DNA of 64,000 bases from Zerene cesonia. Its lineage: Eukaryota > Arthropoda > Insecta > Lepidoptera > Pieridae. Shown piece by piece: positions 52,250 to 64,000 of this stretch; position 1 is the first letter of the stretch; each line of letters opens with the position of its first letter. The DNA is taken from NCBI RefSeq assembly GCF_012273895.1, contig NW_024045133.1, positions 124,001 to 188,000 on the forward strand, in the 5' to 3' direction. Both the position numbers and the translations under genes were made by a program. The notes under the pieces were generated by a model that saw only the letters and a program-made list of their open reading frames with translations, ran no database searches and was not told the origin of the DNA.

Positions 52250-52332
52250 AGCCTATATCCAGCGGACAATCAAGACGCTTGTAATGATGCATCATTCGTT
52301 GCTTTATGATTAGTAGTTTAGAATCACGCTTT

Positions 52333-52653
52333 ATTGTGGGAGTCGAGCACGCTTCGGAACGAATTGGGCCAGCTCGTCGTCGTCCATTCCTTCTTTCCTG
52401 TCATGAATTCTATCCTTTCCCTTACCCACTAAAAGCGAGCAGCGCATTCGCAGAGGCACTACCTTTGCGAATGTTCATGGGCGGTTGTGATCGTTTTCCA
52501 TCANNNNNNNNNNNNNNNNNNNNNNNNNNNNNNNNNNNNNNNNNNNNNNNNNNNNNNNNNNNNNNNNNNNNNNCTTTTTATCCCGATTAAATACTCCCTT
52601 GGGATAAAACAGGAATCTTAATATCCGGGCGGAGCCGGGTCGAGCGTCTAGTA
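52333..52653 (+). repeat. Poly(A) SINE-like copy, 70-N gap, Helitron-like end
   Basis: 52333-52503 is a forward SINE-like copy cut by N (52504-52573). 52574-52653 is the CTAGT end of the 42196 family. Confidence 0.65.
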
Positions 52654-53049
52654 TATATATACATTAGAATAAGACACCAGCTATATAAATACTCGCTATT
52701 TCCCGCGGTTTCGTCGCCGCTAGTGACACATAAGTGACACTTCGCAAAACAAAGCATTTTCACCAACTGGCGATATAACGTATTAACATATCAATGAAGT
52801 TATGGGACTCTAAGGATGGGTCCGAGATCCGTTACGCAGTCATTACTGCGGAATGTTGTTATGTAATGTCGGTGACCACACGTGTCGGTTGTTTGGGACT
52901 GTCCCAGGAGATTTTTTTGAACACTGTCTGCGTTCAAAAAAAATTTTCTCTCTGTCTTCATTGTCTGTGTTCAAAAAAACGTTCACTACGTGCTTATTTA
53001 TTTCAATATTTTCAGTTTTTCAATATAATTTTTTGTGTATTATTATCCT

Positions 53050-53180
53050 CGGCCTGAGGTTGCTTGGAAGAGATCTCTATTTTAGCGGTAGGGCCGCCTT
53101 TTTGTGCGAATTGTGCTAAATGTATGAGTTTTTTTTGTGTTTATTCATTTGTGATGCAAATAAAGAATTATCAATCAATC
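53050..53180 (+). repeat. LINE-like 3' end
   Basis: gttgcttggaagagatctct, ggtagggccgcctttttgtg and a (AATC)n end after AATAAA. Confidence 0.65.
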
Positions 53181-53854
53181 ACACATCGTTTTTAGCCTGT
53201 TGAATCTTTGACAGATTATATACGTGTTGATATGGATAAGTGAATCGTGAACCATCGTAGTCCAAGGAGAAGATACACAGTCCGGGGTATTTCCACGCAT
53301 ATTTCCCGTTTTTTGTAGGATTGCTGTGCAAAAAAACTATCCTGTATCCTTTCTCAGGTCTCTAACTATATCTATACCAAATTGCATGCAAAACAGTTAT
53401 GTGGTTTAGGCGTCAAGAAGAAACATACATTCAGAGTTACTTTCGCATTTGTAATATTAGTAAGAATTATTGTTTATTTATTTATTCAAACCAAATAGAA
53501 AAAAAACAATTATTACATAGTTATGCCCTAATTCGTCAGAGATCTTTTATAAAAAAGGTAAATCATCCAACTAAACATCCACACATATACAACCACAGAG
53601 TATAGAAAGTGTCCCAACATCCCACTTGACCTGCCGCGTGGTCACCGCGCCGAGAGAAAGCGCCCCCTGGCCTTGCTGACTGTGAAAGTCATTTAATGAC
53701 CTTGTTGACATTTTACCTGACATTTCTATAATATTTCAAAGATTTTGAAAGCCGATCTATAGATTATAGAACAGCAATTGGCTTGGGTTGGGGTGAATAG
53801 CCGAGTGTAATAAATACATTATGTATTTTATTAAAGAAAGAAATATATTTGAGT

Positions 53855-54010
53855 GTGCTCGAGCACGCTTCGGCACGAATTGGGCCAGCTCGCAGCGGGG
53901 AAGTACCACACCACAGACGACCGGCGTGAAATAGCATCTTCTTTTCCTTACCCTTCCCATACCTTTCCTTTATTTCTCTCGTCAATCCTTTATCCCTTTC
54001 CAATTCATTT
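53855..54010 (+). mobile_element. Poly(A) SINE-like repeat, partial
   Basis: gctcgagcacgcttcggcac to tcgtcaatcctttatccct. Confidence 0.7.
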
Positions 54011-54329
54011 CTGAAAAGAGTTTTAAGATTAAATACATACATGGCAATACAGCTAAAAACGCGGATTTCTCTTTCATCTTGTAACGAGCCCTTTATGTAA
54101 TGAAAATAAATATTTGTCCAACTGTTACCTGGGTATTACGTGAAGGTACTTCATTCTTATTTACATTCATTACACAGTTACGTTTAACCCTATTGTATAA
54201 GGTATGTTTATTTATTTTATAAAGTTCAAAGTATATGGACTCACAAAATATTGAAAAAACTACAGATATTTAAATATAAATCATGTTAATTATGTTAATG
54301 GGAAATTATAAATATTGTTACAGACGAAA

Positions 54330-54580
54330 AAACACGCTTTTATGATAGAATCAACTAAATTGTCTCACTTGCTCACACACAGATTACATATAAGGTAATT
54401 ATTCAAACCCTGTAATACTAATCAGGATAATGCGATAAACTCCTGAAACTATTGTATTGTCGCGGATCCGCGATAAGTGTACAGAGTTTGAGTTCAATCT
54501 GTCCGTGAAAAGTGGGTCAATATCGAGTTGAAAACAGGCGGTTACATACAAACATACAGGTGAAGCTAATAATACCACTA
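54330..54580 (-). repeat. 'tagactcgattttgacccac' family, longest copy
   Basis: aaacacgcttttatgataga, ttgtctcacttgctcacaca, attgtattgtcgcggatccg and acatacaggtgaagctaata. It defines both outer edges. Confidence 0.75.
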
Positions 54581-54939
54581 TATTAATAAAACTAATGTAA
54601 TATGCTTAAAGAATTCAAGTGAAAGTTATACACTTGAACAAATAAAATAATTTTCCGTGTTTTGCCACACCAAAACCTGTTTCGATGTCACCGGCCCATA
54701 AGCACATCCGTGCCAACTGTTACGAAAGCAAAAATTTATTTCAATTTTTAAATACAATCACATAACGTATCTGTGTTATATATATGGTTCATAATTTTCA
54801 GTTTAAATTACATTTTAATCGAATAAACTACAAAACACTTAAAAAAAAATTATTTAATTTAAACCTAAGTACCTGGAAGACCGAGCTTTGCTCGGTATTA
54901 TTAGTAATCGTTCTTTTTTGAAATTATATTTAAGTATTA

Positions 54940-55205
54940 TTATTCGCCAATAGACGTCAGGAAGAGTCATAATAAATTGGGACTACTCAAACGCCTCCTA
55001 TTTGTTAAAAAAGTAAGTTTAAGTCGATAAAACACGAATAAAACACGAATATGACATTTTCTAAAAAAGATTCCTAGCTAGATCAATTTATCGCCCCCAA
55101 AACCCCCTATATACTAAATTGCATGAAAATCGTTGGAGCCGATTCCGAGATTCCAAATATATATATATATATATATACAAGAATTGCTCGTTTAAAGATA
55201 TAAGA
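54940..55205 (-). mobile_element. Helitron-like element with (AT)n, reverse
   Basis: cgccaatagacgtcaggaag, atcgttggagccgattccga and an AT tract at about 55158-55178. Confidence 0.7.
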
Positions 55206-55271
55206 TAAGATTTTAAGATCGTAAACTTTGATACCTGACTAAAAGGGAGCAAAAGCAATAGGCGCGACAAT

Positions 55272-56665
55272 AATCCTACTAATATTATAAATATGTAGGT
55301 TGTCATGGGTTAGTTTACAATACCGCCAAAAGTGAATTCATGGTTTTTGAGGCGGGTGGACGTCGANNNNNNNNNNNNNNNNNNNNNNNNNNNNNNNNNN
55401 NNNNNNNNNNNNNNNNNNNNNNNNNNNNNNNNNNNNNNNNNNNNNNNNNNNNNNNNNNNNNNNNNNNNNNNNNNNNNNNNNNNNNNNNNNNNNNNNNNNN
55501 NNNNNNNNNNNNNNNNNNNNNNNNNNNNNNNNNNNNNNNNNNNNNNNNNNNNNNNNNNNNNNNNNNNNNNNNNNNNNNNNNNNNNNNNNNNNNNNNNNNN
55601 NNNNNNNNNNNNNNNNNNNNNNNNNNNNNNNNNNNNNNNNNNNNNNNNNNNNNNNNNNNNNNNNNNNNNNNNNNNNNNNNNNNNNNNNNNNNNNNNNNNN
55701 NNNNNNNNNNNNNNNNNNNNNNNNNNNNNNNNNNNNNNNNNNNNNNNNNNNNNNNNNNNNNNNNNNNNNNNNNNNNNNNNNNNNNNNNNNNNNNNNNNNN
55801 NNNNNNNNNNNNNNNNNNNNNNNNNNNNNNNNNNNNNNNNNNNNNNNNNNNNNNNNNNNNNNNNNNNNNNNNNNNNNNNNNNNNNNNNNNNNNNNNNNNN
55901 NNNNNNNNNNNNNNNNNNNNNNNNNNNNNNNNNNNNNNNNNNNNNNNNNNNNNNNNNNNNNNNNNNNNNNNNNNNNNNNNNNNNNNNNNNNNNNNNNNNN
56001 NNNNNNNNNNNNNNNNNNNNNNNNNNNNNNNNNNNNNNNNNNNNNNNNNNNNNNNNNNNNNNNNNNNNNNNNNNNNNNNNNNNNNNNNNNNNNNNNNNNN
56101 NNNNNNNNNNNNNNNNNNNNNNNNNNNNNNNNNNNNNNNNNNNNNNNNNNNNNNNNNNNNNNNNNNNNNNNNNNNNNNNNNNNNNNNNNNNNNNNNNNNN
56201 NNNNNNNNNNNNNNNNNNNNNNNNNNNNNNNNNNNNNNNNNNNNNNNNNNNNNNNNNNNNNNNNNNNNNNNNNNNNNNNNNNNNNNNNNNNNNNNNNNNN
56301 NNNNNNNNNNNNNNNNNNNNNNNNNNNNNNNNNNNNNNNNNNNNNNNNNNNNNNNNNNNNNNNNNNGGAGAACTAAGGACCGCGGGGGCGCTACTCCCCG
56401 TCACCTCGCCACAAGGTGCCCTGCGGGCTTATTATTATTATTATCATCGGAGTAGTACCTCGCCTTGCGGCGGTGTTGTTAAAAACTCCGGCTGAGTGTT
56501 ATTATTATTATTATTATAAATGCGAAATTTTGTAAGGATGTGTGTGTGTGTGTCTGTTGCTCTTTCACGCAAAAACTACTGGACCGATTGCAATGAAATT
56601 TGGTACGTAGATAGCTGGACAACTGGAATAACATATAGGCAACTTTTTATCTTTTTATTCCTGCG
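55272..56665 (+). mobile_element. Lep1-type Helitron split by another element and a gap
   Basis: The 5' end tcctactaatattataaat (55272-55291) resumes at about 56511 as ATTATAAAT gcgaaattttg, so ATTATAAAT is duplicated around the insert. The insert has 1000 N (55367-56366), and its right part (ccccgtcacctcgccacaag ... ccttgcggcggtgttg, with ATT triplets) is GC-rich. The CTAG end of the Lep1 copy is missing. Confidence 0.7.
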
Positions 56666-56981
56666 GGAAAAGTTATGTACCTTATTATATGTATAGAAAA
56701 AATTAAATAATTGTAAAAAGAAATAATATGTTTATATCATGTTTAGATTTTCATTAATTAGTAGCGAAGTGATGGCTAAATAAGTGTACTTTTTATTTAT
56801 TTATTAATTTATGTTATTTTAAATTATTTATTTATACACTTGTAGACTCGTCAGATAATAACAGTTGAATTGTAGACATTTCCTGATAAAATTTCAAACG
56901 GTACAGTAGTTTTTCAGTGATAGAATCTGACAAACATAATATCTTTATGGTAGTCTCTAGTTGAGATCACATAACACACTA

Positions 56982-57137
56982 GTAGTCCGCCCCGGCGTCG
57001 CCCGACGCACATATTTAGCCTATAGCATTCCTCAATAAATAGGATATATAACACTAAGTAATTTTCAAATCTGACCAGTAGTTCCTGAGATTAGTGCGTA
57101 CAAATTAACAAACTCTTCACCTTTATAATATTAGTTC
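56982..57137 (-). repeat. 'cttcgcccgtggtac' Helitron-like repeat, reverse
   Basis: actagtagtccgccccggcg, accagtagttcctgagatta and ctttataatattag. Confidence 0.7.
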
Positions 57138-57297
57138 AGATTTGCTCATACAATCTCGCAGTTCACGTAACTGGCAGAAGCGTCTTTATTTACAAAGATT
57201 ATGGTTCGAGCAAACAGTGGCATTAGAAATTATTTAATTAAGAGATATTTTCTTTATGAATTGTGTAATAATATGTATGAGTCTTAGTCTGGCTGCA

Positions 57298-57590
57298 CCT
57301 TTTTTATTTGATAGTTGGGCAACGAGCTGGTGGGTCGTCTGATGGTAAGCGGCCAGCATTGCTTATGGAGATTCTCAGACGCTATATGCCCGTGCAAGTG
57401 GGCTAACAACTTTAGTTGATAAGGATAATTGACGGAGTAAAGGATTAGGAAGGGTAAGGAAAAGGATCAAGCCTCCATGCTACTGTTTGTTGCCGATCTT
57501 TTGTGGGCTTGTGGTACCTTCCCCGATGCGAGCTGGTCCAATTCGTGAGTTCGAATTCCGAAGCGTCCTCGACTCCCACTAGCAAAACCT
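57298..57590 (-). mobile_element. Poly(A) SINE-like repeat, reverse, diverged
   Basis: ggcaacgagctggtgggtcg to ccgaagcgtcctcgactccc. Confidence 0.7.
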
Positions 57591-57599
57591 GTGTTATAA

Positions 57600-58860
57600 T
57601 GGAGATAGAAATATTCAATAACCTACATATCACATGAAACCAATGTAATATAAGATTCCTTGCATTATTGACAAACATTAAAACTCCTTCCTCCATAAGT
57701 CTATCTTTCACTTTCTTAGCTTCATCCTCCTTACCTCTATTGTAGATTTTCCTTTTTTCTCTTCTCTTCTAACTTGTATAAGATCATTTGGTAATCTTTT
57801 TTGTACGCGAGTGGCGCCGCGGGTTGCAGCTAGTCTAATATAACTCAGACGATTATAGCAGGCACATAGTTTTATGTATATGTTGGTAGCCTATGTACCA
57901 ATACAGACTATAATCTAGCTCTGTACCACATTTCATACAGATACAATGAGCTGTTTTCGCGTGAAACAGTAACAAACATACATCCATCCATACTGACAAA
58001 TTTCCGCGTTTATATTAGTAGGATTAATATAAAATGACAAACAAATTAAATAGGTTAACTCAACAAATATTAATCAAAACTGCTTGTGCATTTTCTAAGG
58101 TAGAGTTATTCAATATACATACGAACAATCATTCATGCACAGTCGGTCAAAAATAATTGTCTAACGTCTAGTTATTAAATATTATGAAAGTGACGTCCAA
58201 AAATCAGTCCAATACGCCTTTCTAAAGTAAGAGCGAATTGAAGCGCTACATATGAATTAATTTCGAATAAAATTTCAATAAATATGTATTTTATTTACAT
58301 ATAATAATCCAACATTTATCTTAATTTAATTAAAATCAATGTTATTGCTGTTATGTAAGTGAATTAAGTGGTTTTTGAGGAAATAATAAAAATTAATGAT
58401 ATATTTTCAATTATACAACTATGATAAGAATGATCTATCAACGCACAGCCCAAACCACTAGACGGATTGAGCTGAAATTTGGCATGCAGATAGATGTTAT
58501 GACGTAGACATCTGCTAAGATAGGATTTTGGTATATTCTTCCCTCAAGGAGATAAAATAGGGCCTAAACTTTCTATAAGATAAATTTATTTCGTCCGGGC
58601 GAAGCTGCATGATTCGATAATTATGTTTGGAAATAATGTCATATCTTAAAAAGTTAAACAATTTTTGAAAATTCTTCATGGTAAAGATTACGTACGTGAT
58701 GTATGCCTATCAGAGCACTCAGAGAACAGGTCCAACGATTCATTGGTTCTGGAGATTAGCGCTTTACACAAGCAAACAAGCAAACTCTTCAGCTTTATAG
58801 GTATATTATAGTATAGCTAATGGATAACTAAGTACACACGCGGCTTCGCCCGCTTTGTCT
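57600..58860. other. Repeat-rich intergenic stretch
   Basis: It contains CTAGT-ending fragments (57790-57835, 58425-58615) and a 'cctgagattagcg'-like piece at 58708-58815. No exon is recognised. Confidence 0.45.
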
Positions 58861-59065
58861 TAAACTTTTGTATGTAACCGACTCGTTTAGACTCGGTTTT
58901 GATCCACTTCAAACGGACAGATTGAATTCAAACTCTGTACACTGTACTGTATCGCGGATCGGTGACAATACAATAGTTACATGAGTTTATCTAATTATCC
59001 TGACTAGGATCGGCGGTATTAGTAATTTCCTCAGTATAAGAGCTAGAGAAATTTAGTTAAATCTA
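58860..59065 (+). repeat. 'tagactcgattttgacccac' family, forward
   Basis: gtttagactcggttttgatc, gcggatcggtgacaatacaa and gactaggatcggcggtatta. Confidence 0.75.
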
Positions 59066-59423
59066 TCATTGAAGCGTATTTTTCACTATATTCATTCCTG
59101 CAATTGTCTACACGTTACAATTACAGACAGACAAACAAAACATAACCTAAATCATCCAACAACCAGGTCGCGTTAGGTCTAAAATGTCAGTCTGGTGAGG
59201 CGGAAGGTCATGCCTCAGTTAACACTCGTAACATCTTGCTAAGGATGTGCTTACGTATCAGCGGAGCGAATCGCTGAAGCGATTTGATTTACACATGAGA
59301 ATAAGCGATTAAAAAATGTGAAGAGAAGAAATGTGAATAATTATTTTTAACGACAACTAAAGAGTAATTAAAGTGTCTGAATTTAATTTGGACCAGGCGG
59401 AGTGTAGGAGTCCTATCGTATCC

Positions 59424-59625
59424 TATCCTACTAATATTATAAATGCGAAAGTTTGTAAGGTTATGTGTGTGTTTGTTGCTCTTTCACACAAAATCTACTC
59501 AACCAATTGCAATGAAATTTGGTACGTAAATAGTTGAACAATTAGATTAACATGTAGACAACTTTTTATCCCGATATTCCTACGGGATACGGACTTGCCC
59601 GGGTGACCGCGGGGCGCATTTAGTA
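59424..59625 (+). mobile_element. Lep1-type Helitron, forward
   Basis: tcctatcctactaatattat to accgcggggcgcatttagta. The terminal CTAG is mutated to TTAG. Confidence 0.85.
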
Positions 59626-59679
59626 AATAAATAAAATTAATATCGGCTCACTCAATCGTAAATTCTAAGATTGCAAACC

Positions 59680-59825
59680 AATAATAATTAGGATAATAAA
59701 TTAATTTCTCATAAAATTATTGTATTGTCATCGACCCTTGAAAAGTGATAATCAAAGAAATAAATCAAAGTGGGTCAAAATCGAGCCTATACGAGTTGGT
59801 AACATACAAACATACAGGTGAAGAA
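59680..59825 (-). repeat. 'tagactcgattttgacccac' family, diverged
   Basis: ataattaggataataaatta, attgtattgtcatcgaccct and aaagtgggtcaaaatcgagc. Confidence 0.7.
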
Positions 59826-60071
59826 TAAAGGTGTTAAATTAAAAAGTTTTTTTTTTACAATTTAACGTGCCTTTAATATCATACAAATTTAATCGAAGTC
59901 TAGATGGCCTACTTATATTTTAAATGCGCAAATAACTCTGTCCGTCTATTTATCTCCTAAACTGACTGACCCATTTAGATGAAAATTGGTACAAAAATTG
60001 TTTGAGACCCGAAAAAACATAGGATATATTGATTATAGAGTTATATACTCTTAAGCAACTTAATTCCATGG

Positions 60072-60253
60072 TGATTTATTCATTATATTATTAACCCGAC
60101 GTTTCGGGAGACAGTCTCCCCGTGACCACGCTCGCTGTAAAGTGTTCGAAACGTCGGTTTAATAATATAATGAATAAATCGAGTTTAAAATCCGTTGAAA
60201 AGTTTTTAATTTCTAAATGTATAATACTCGCGTGAAACCAAACACAAGAAAAT
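60072..60253. mobile_element. Hairpin element with 11-bp target-site duplication
   Basis: Arms 60073-60106 and 60147-60180 are 34-bp inverted repeats with one mismatch; the loop has ccgtgaccacgctcgctgta. The single-arm copies at 12684 and 19965 lack the second arm. Flanks are TAATTCCATGG at 60061-60071 and 60254-60264. Confidence 0.8.
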
Positions 60254-60291
60254 ACTAATTCCATGGCGATATCTAGTCTTAATATATCCCA

Positions 60292-60326
60292 AACCGCTTC
60301 CGCTTCCGCTACCGCTCCCGCTACCG
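60292..60326. repeat. (CCGCTN)n hexanucleotide repeat
   Basis: Six units ccgctt/ccgcta/ccgctc. The Gly-Ser open frame across it is an artefact. Confidence 0.85.
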
Positions 60327-60790
60327 CTCAGCTCATCACGCAGCACACACCAGCTCCAACCAAGCGTGATATGGGTTACCGATCCAGTGCGCAGTCTGGC
60401 CCACACCGCCTCCCGAACGGCTGCTAATTATGTAACCGACAAAGTTCAATTGAAAACTGTTTAGCTGTTTCGTAGCAATAGAATAATTCATTAGTTTGCT
60501 CAAATGACAGCAAGTATTGCATCAATATATGTTCAGCCGTTTTGAAATGTGATTGGCACAAGTTTGGTTCATAAAATGTACGATTCATTTTCGCCTATCA
60601 TCATCTAACGTTTGATATAATCTACAATAAAATACTATAAATAATTTAAAATTAAAGGTTTCCTTCGTAAAAACATAAAAATTATTTAAACGAAGCAAAC
60701 AAACAGCTCTATCTTTAGAAAAATAAACAAATAATTAAAAGCACCAACATGAACATTTAACTAATAAACAACTCGCTTTTAACCAAAAAA

Positions 60791-63415
60791 ATGCATAAAA
60801 ACGAAGAAGACAGTCGCCCAAGCTCGCGTCGAAATTCGGCCAGCCTGTCCCGGCGTAACAGTGTGACAGACAAAAAGACAAATCCGCCAACATCCAGCCA
60901 CAGCACGCCGAAGAAAACGCAAAAGACGTTCGACTTTGTTGTTACTGGCAAGCAAATATTGAAGAAGTAAGTGTGATTCTACCATTCTACTATATTACTA
61001 TTTATTTTTCTACTATTTCTATTTTACTATTTTACTATTTATTTTTCTACTATTTGTATTCTACTATATTACTATTTATTTTTCTACTATTTGTATTGTA
61101 CTATATTATTATTTTATTTTTCTACTATTTGTATTCTACTATATTATTATTTATTTTTCTACTATTTGTATTCTACTATATTACTATTTATTTTTCTACT
61201 ATTTGTATTCTACTATATTACTATTCTACCATTTTGAGATTCCCTCATAATAATATAAATTACCATTCCTTTTTAATAATGATGAAATGGCATGGTAGAA
61301 TAGTAGTGTCGCTTGATAAAATTTGCCTCCAGGAGGGGATTTTTTGTATGTGTTGTGTGTATGTGTGTAGTATGGTGGTTTTAAATTTTAGTACCAGCGT
61401 TGATGTATGTGACTATATTAATTTTCTTGGCACACCCTGCAGCCAAAACCTGGAATTTTGATATAGGAGGTGTCGTTGTGATCATCAGAATGTGATAAAT
61501 ATTGATATAAAAATGGCGCTCGCTAATAAATGTGTTTTTATTGTTTCTCAGCCTAACAAACGAAACACCGTAAAAATATAATTGCAATTAAATTATAAAG
61601 TAAAAAGTCGGGTCTTTTTGTTTTTATAATAATATTTATTGTTTATATGAATCTACTTAGATGCCATTGAACTGTTATTAATCATAATAATTATTTGAAA
61701 TAATATAGAAGTATCGATAAGTCGGGGTTCGAGAACGGGTGAGCGTGCAGGAAATAAATTGATTTTTCGATTTATCTGCACATGTGGATAACATCACCAC
61801 TGCTTAAACAGTGAAGGAAAACATCGTGAGGACAAACATCTGATATCTCCCAACCCGCACTTGGCCAGCGTCGCAGATTATGGCGTGAACAATCACAGGA
61901 GGCCTATGTCCCAGAAGTGGGAACATATATGGGCTGATGATGATAGAAGTACCGAGTATCATCGTCCGATTCCTGACGTGACGTGACTGACCATAGACCG
62001 CGTCTCCGCTTCACATCAGGTGGGACTGCGGTCAAACGTCTGCCTGTCTCTAATAACAAAAAACAAACTACGTCATTCGTCTATGCTACTGTTCGACCAT
62101 CCTTACACGTTACCATTCTACTATCGGCAATCATACTACCTCTTAAGTCTTTAGCCGTAATTCAAACTACGAGTCCATTTCTCGCTTATAATCTACATTA
62201 AAAAAAATTAGAGATCGATGCATAGATAGATAGATACATCAAAGTTTAAAAGTGTAAAAGTGGTTTCACCCGCGTAAGTCTGTTTCCCGTAGGCTTATCG
62301 GGATAAAAAGTTGTCTATATGTTATTCCAGTTGTCGAGTTGCAATCGGTTCTGTAGTTTTACACACACACACACATCCTTACAAACTTTCGCATTTATAA
62401 TATTAGTAGGATAGGAATAGTAGGATAGTAGGAAGTAGGATATATTTATACTGAAAAATTTATCAAAGAAACATTAATTTTGATCGAAGAAGAAATAAGG
62501 TCCTTATTGGCTGTATAACATCACCTTTAATGGGAACCCATTATACAATACAGCATAAAACATTGGAAGACTGTTTAACTAGAAAAATGACAATTTTTGT
62601 TTAATTTTAAATATTCATACATTTTGGACATTGTAATGCAATGAAAGAATGTTTTAGTCTTTTTAAAACGGTTTTATTAGCTTCACCTGTATGTGTGTAT
62701 GTAACTGACTCCTTTAAACTCGATTTTGACCCACTTCAAACGGACAGATTTAATTCAAACTTTATACAGTTATCACAATATCGGTGACAAAACGATAATT
62801 TTATAAATTTATCTTATTATCCTAATTATTACTGCTATTATTAAAGCGTGTTTTTGAGTTTCTCATATTTAATAACAAGGAGATTTTGACTATAATTTTT
62901 ATCTGGTATTTTAAATTATGACAATATTTAAGATAACGCCATCTATTATTACGTATATAACTATTAGAAGTAAACTAAAACGAACGAAATAAATACACTA
63001 GATAGCGCGTTATTCATAATAATTTTTATAATAGTTCGTTTTGCAATCGATTACAAAAAAGCAGATTGCAATTGCTTGATGCTTTTATAATTGAATGCTT
63101 GTATCTGTTTTGAAACCTGAAAGCGATTCAGTTCCTTATTAAAAACAACAATTTAACCTATAGTATTGTGTTATATGTGATTATAGCAGTTATTTCTTTT
63201 TTAAATTAGCTAATACAAAACTTTAAGTAATTATTTTTTATTGTTATAGAAGTGACAGAGCCAGCTCACTACCAGGAACGTGCCAGCGACGTCAGTCAGT
63301 CGACTCGTTAATAAAAACGAAGAGATTGCTGGACTCACCGAAACGGCTGGCTTCTCAAGCTTCAAGAAGTCGCGACGCATCTATAGATGATGAATTGTCT
63401 TTGGAATTGTCGCAA
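60791..63415 (+). CDS. Unknown Ser/Arg-rich protein, N-terminal two coding exons (3' end outside window)
   Basis: Exons 60791-60966 (58 codons + 2 bases) and 63250-63415 join in phase across a gtaagt/ttatag intron; the second ends in phase 0 at caa/gtgaga. The 114 visible residues are basic, low in hydrophobics and probably disordered. They contain SRRNS twice (SRRNSASLS, SRRNSVTDK), QRRQS and KRLLDSPKRL: repeated RRxS sites, the form recognised by basophilic kinases such as PKA. A short segment FDFVVTGKQIL is less polar. The ATG follows an in-frame TAA at 60758 that closes a three-codon upstream frame (ATG at 60749), and has context aaaaaaATG. No domain recognised. Shadow frames through this stretch on the other strand have no splice support. 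Confidence 0.7.
60985..61235. repeat. 37-bp minisatellite in intron 1
   Basis: About six units containing tatttatttttctactattt and gtattctactatattac, directly after the first coding exon of the Ser/Arg-rich gene. Confidence 0.9.
61714..61942 (+). mobile_element. tRNA-derived SINE, 5'-truncated
   Basis: B-box GGGGTTCGAGAAC retained, A-box lost, (GAT)n tail; flanked by ATAGAAGTA at 61705-61713 and 61943-61951. Confidence 0.8.
61975..62210 (+). repeat. Unclassified repeat (ccgcgtctccgcttcacatc)
   Basis: accatagaccgcgtctccgc and gactgcggtcaaacgtctgc look like part of an interspersed family. The 72-codon open frame has no splice or motif support. Confidence 0.4.
62262..62415 (-). mobile_element. 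Lep1-type Helitron, reverse, internally deleted
   Basis: ggtttcacccgcgtaagtct to ttataatattagtagga; about 40 bases around the 'tacgtaccaaatttc' block are lost. Confidence 0.85.
62670..62860 (+). repeat. 'tagactcgattttgacccac' family, forward
   Basis: agcttcacctgtatgtgtgt, taaactcgattttgacccac and tatcggtgacaaaacgataa. Confidence 0.75.
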
Positions 63416-63438
63416 GTGAGAATTGATTTATGTTTTAC

Positions 63439-63645
63439 TAGCTGCGTCCCGCGGTTTCACCTGCGTAAATCCGTATCCCGTAGGAATATCGGGATAAAAA
63501 GTTGCCTATATGTTATTCCAGTTGTCCAGCTGTCTACGTAACAAATTTCATTACAACCGGTTCAGTATTTTGCCTGATAGAGCAACAAACACACACACAT
63601 CCTTACAAACTTTCTTTAAAAGCATTTATAATATTAGTAGGAAGG
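63439..63645 (-). mobile_element. Lep1-type Helitron, reverse, complete
   Basis: ctagctgcgtcccgcggttt to ataatattagtaggaa, with a small insert (tttaaaag) near the 5' end. It starts 24 bases after the donor of the second Ser/Arg-gene exon and is followed by an (AGGAAGT)n-like stretch to about 63715. Confidence 0.88.
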
Positions 63646-63715
63646 AAGTAGGAAGTAAGAAGTAGGATAGTAAGATGTATATACAGTAGGAGTAGGATAA
63701 TATAGGAATATAAGG

Positions 63716-64000
63716 CCTGGGATGAAAATCTACAAAAAAAGAAACAAAATTGAGCAAGCTAAATAAGCTATCTCATTTTAATTGTCGATCGTCTTTTTAA
63801 TAATGATAGAAAACTATTGCACAATTTGTTTAAGCGCCATCTTTATCACACAACGATGAAATACTAATTTAAATTGAATTCTAAGCGCGTTATAGTGCCC
63901 AATTTATAATAGTTCAATACAATAACTACTAGATGGCGCTGTTATATATTTTATAATTGAATCATTTTTTACTCTAACGTTTTTGAATACTTTATACAAA
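63716..64000. other. Intron of the Ser/Arg-rich gene, no further feature
   Basis: AT-rich sequence. The word tagatggcgctg occurs at 63932. No exon was recognised before the window ends. Confidence 0.5.

Noticed and set aside
61983..62201. 72-codon frame as a further exon of the Ser/Arg-rich gene
   Set aside because: It lies inside a repeat-like segment; the flanking exons already join in phase without it.

Overview
The window looks like nuclear DNA from a moth or butterfly (Lepidoptera). Genes are split into short exons with GT-AG introns. The space between them is filled with repeat families typical of lepidopteran genomes: Lep1-type non-autonomous Helitrons (5' TCCTACTAATATTATAAATG, 3' hairpin then CTAG-T), tRNA-derived SINEs, poly(A) SINE-like repeats and LINE 3' ends. 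Several runs of N, three of exactly 1000 bases, show a scaffolded assembly. No bacterial, viral or organellar signature was seen. All gene models were built by hand from splice signals, reading phase and domain patterns, with no database search.

Layout: (1) 709-2055 (+), last three visible exons of a C2H2 zinc-finger gene entering from the left. (2) 3657-9053 (-), a complete six-exon gene for mitochondrial Obg-family GTPase MTG2 (364 aa). (3) 9644-22061 (-), a complete 15-exon ZAD-C2H2 transcription factor with 11 fingers (586 aa); its last exons have the same structure as gene 1, so the two zinc-finger genes are probably paralogues flanking mtg2. (4) 23531-26148 (+), a four-exon carboxyl/cholinesterase (549 aa), head-to-head with gene 3, with the catalytic triad present but an altered oxyanion hole. 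(5) 27848-about 36229 (-), a secreted Pro/Gly/Tyr-rich protein of about 1000 aa with 13 YGPP motifs, tail-to-tail with the esterase. (6) About 36.2-60.8 kb, 24.5 kb with no convincing host exon, built almost entirely from nested repeats; one non-repetitive island near 49.7 kb could be a distal 5' exon of gene 5. (7) 60791-63415 and beyond (+), the first two coding exons of an unrecognised Ser/Arg-rich protein.

The genes do not form one pathway: a mitochondrial ribosome-assembly factor, DNA-binding regulators, a secreted hydrolase-fold protein, an extracellular-matrix-like protein and an unknown basic protein. I found no defence island, gene cluster for metabolism or other obviously new system. 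The most unusual items are a perfect 98-bp inverted duplication of a tRNA-like SINE inside a Helitron, an inverted repeat pair bracketing exons 7-12 of the ZAD gene, CA tracts directly after two of its 5' splice sites, the altered esterase oxyanion hole and the YGPP protein.
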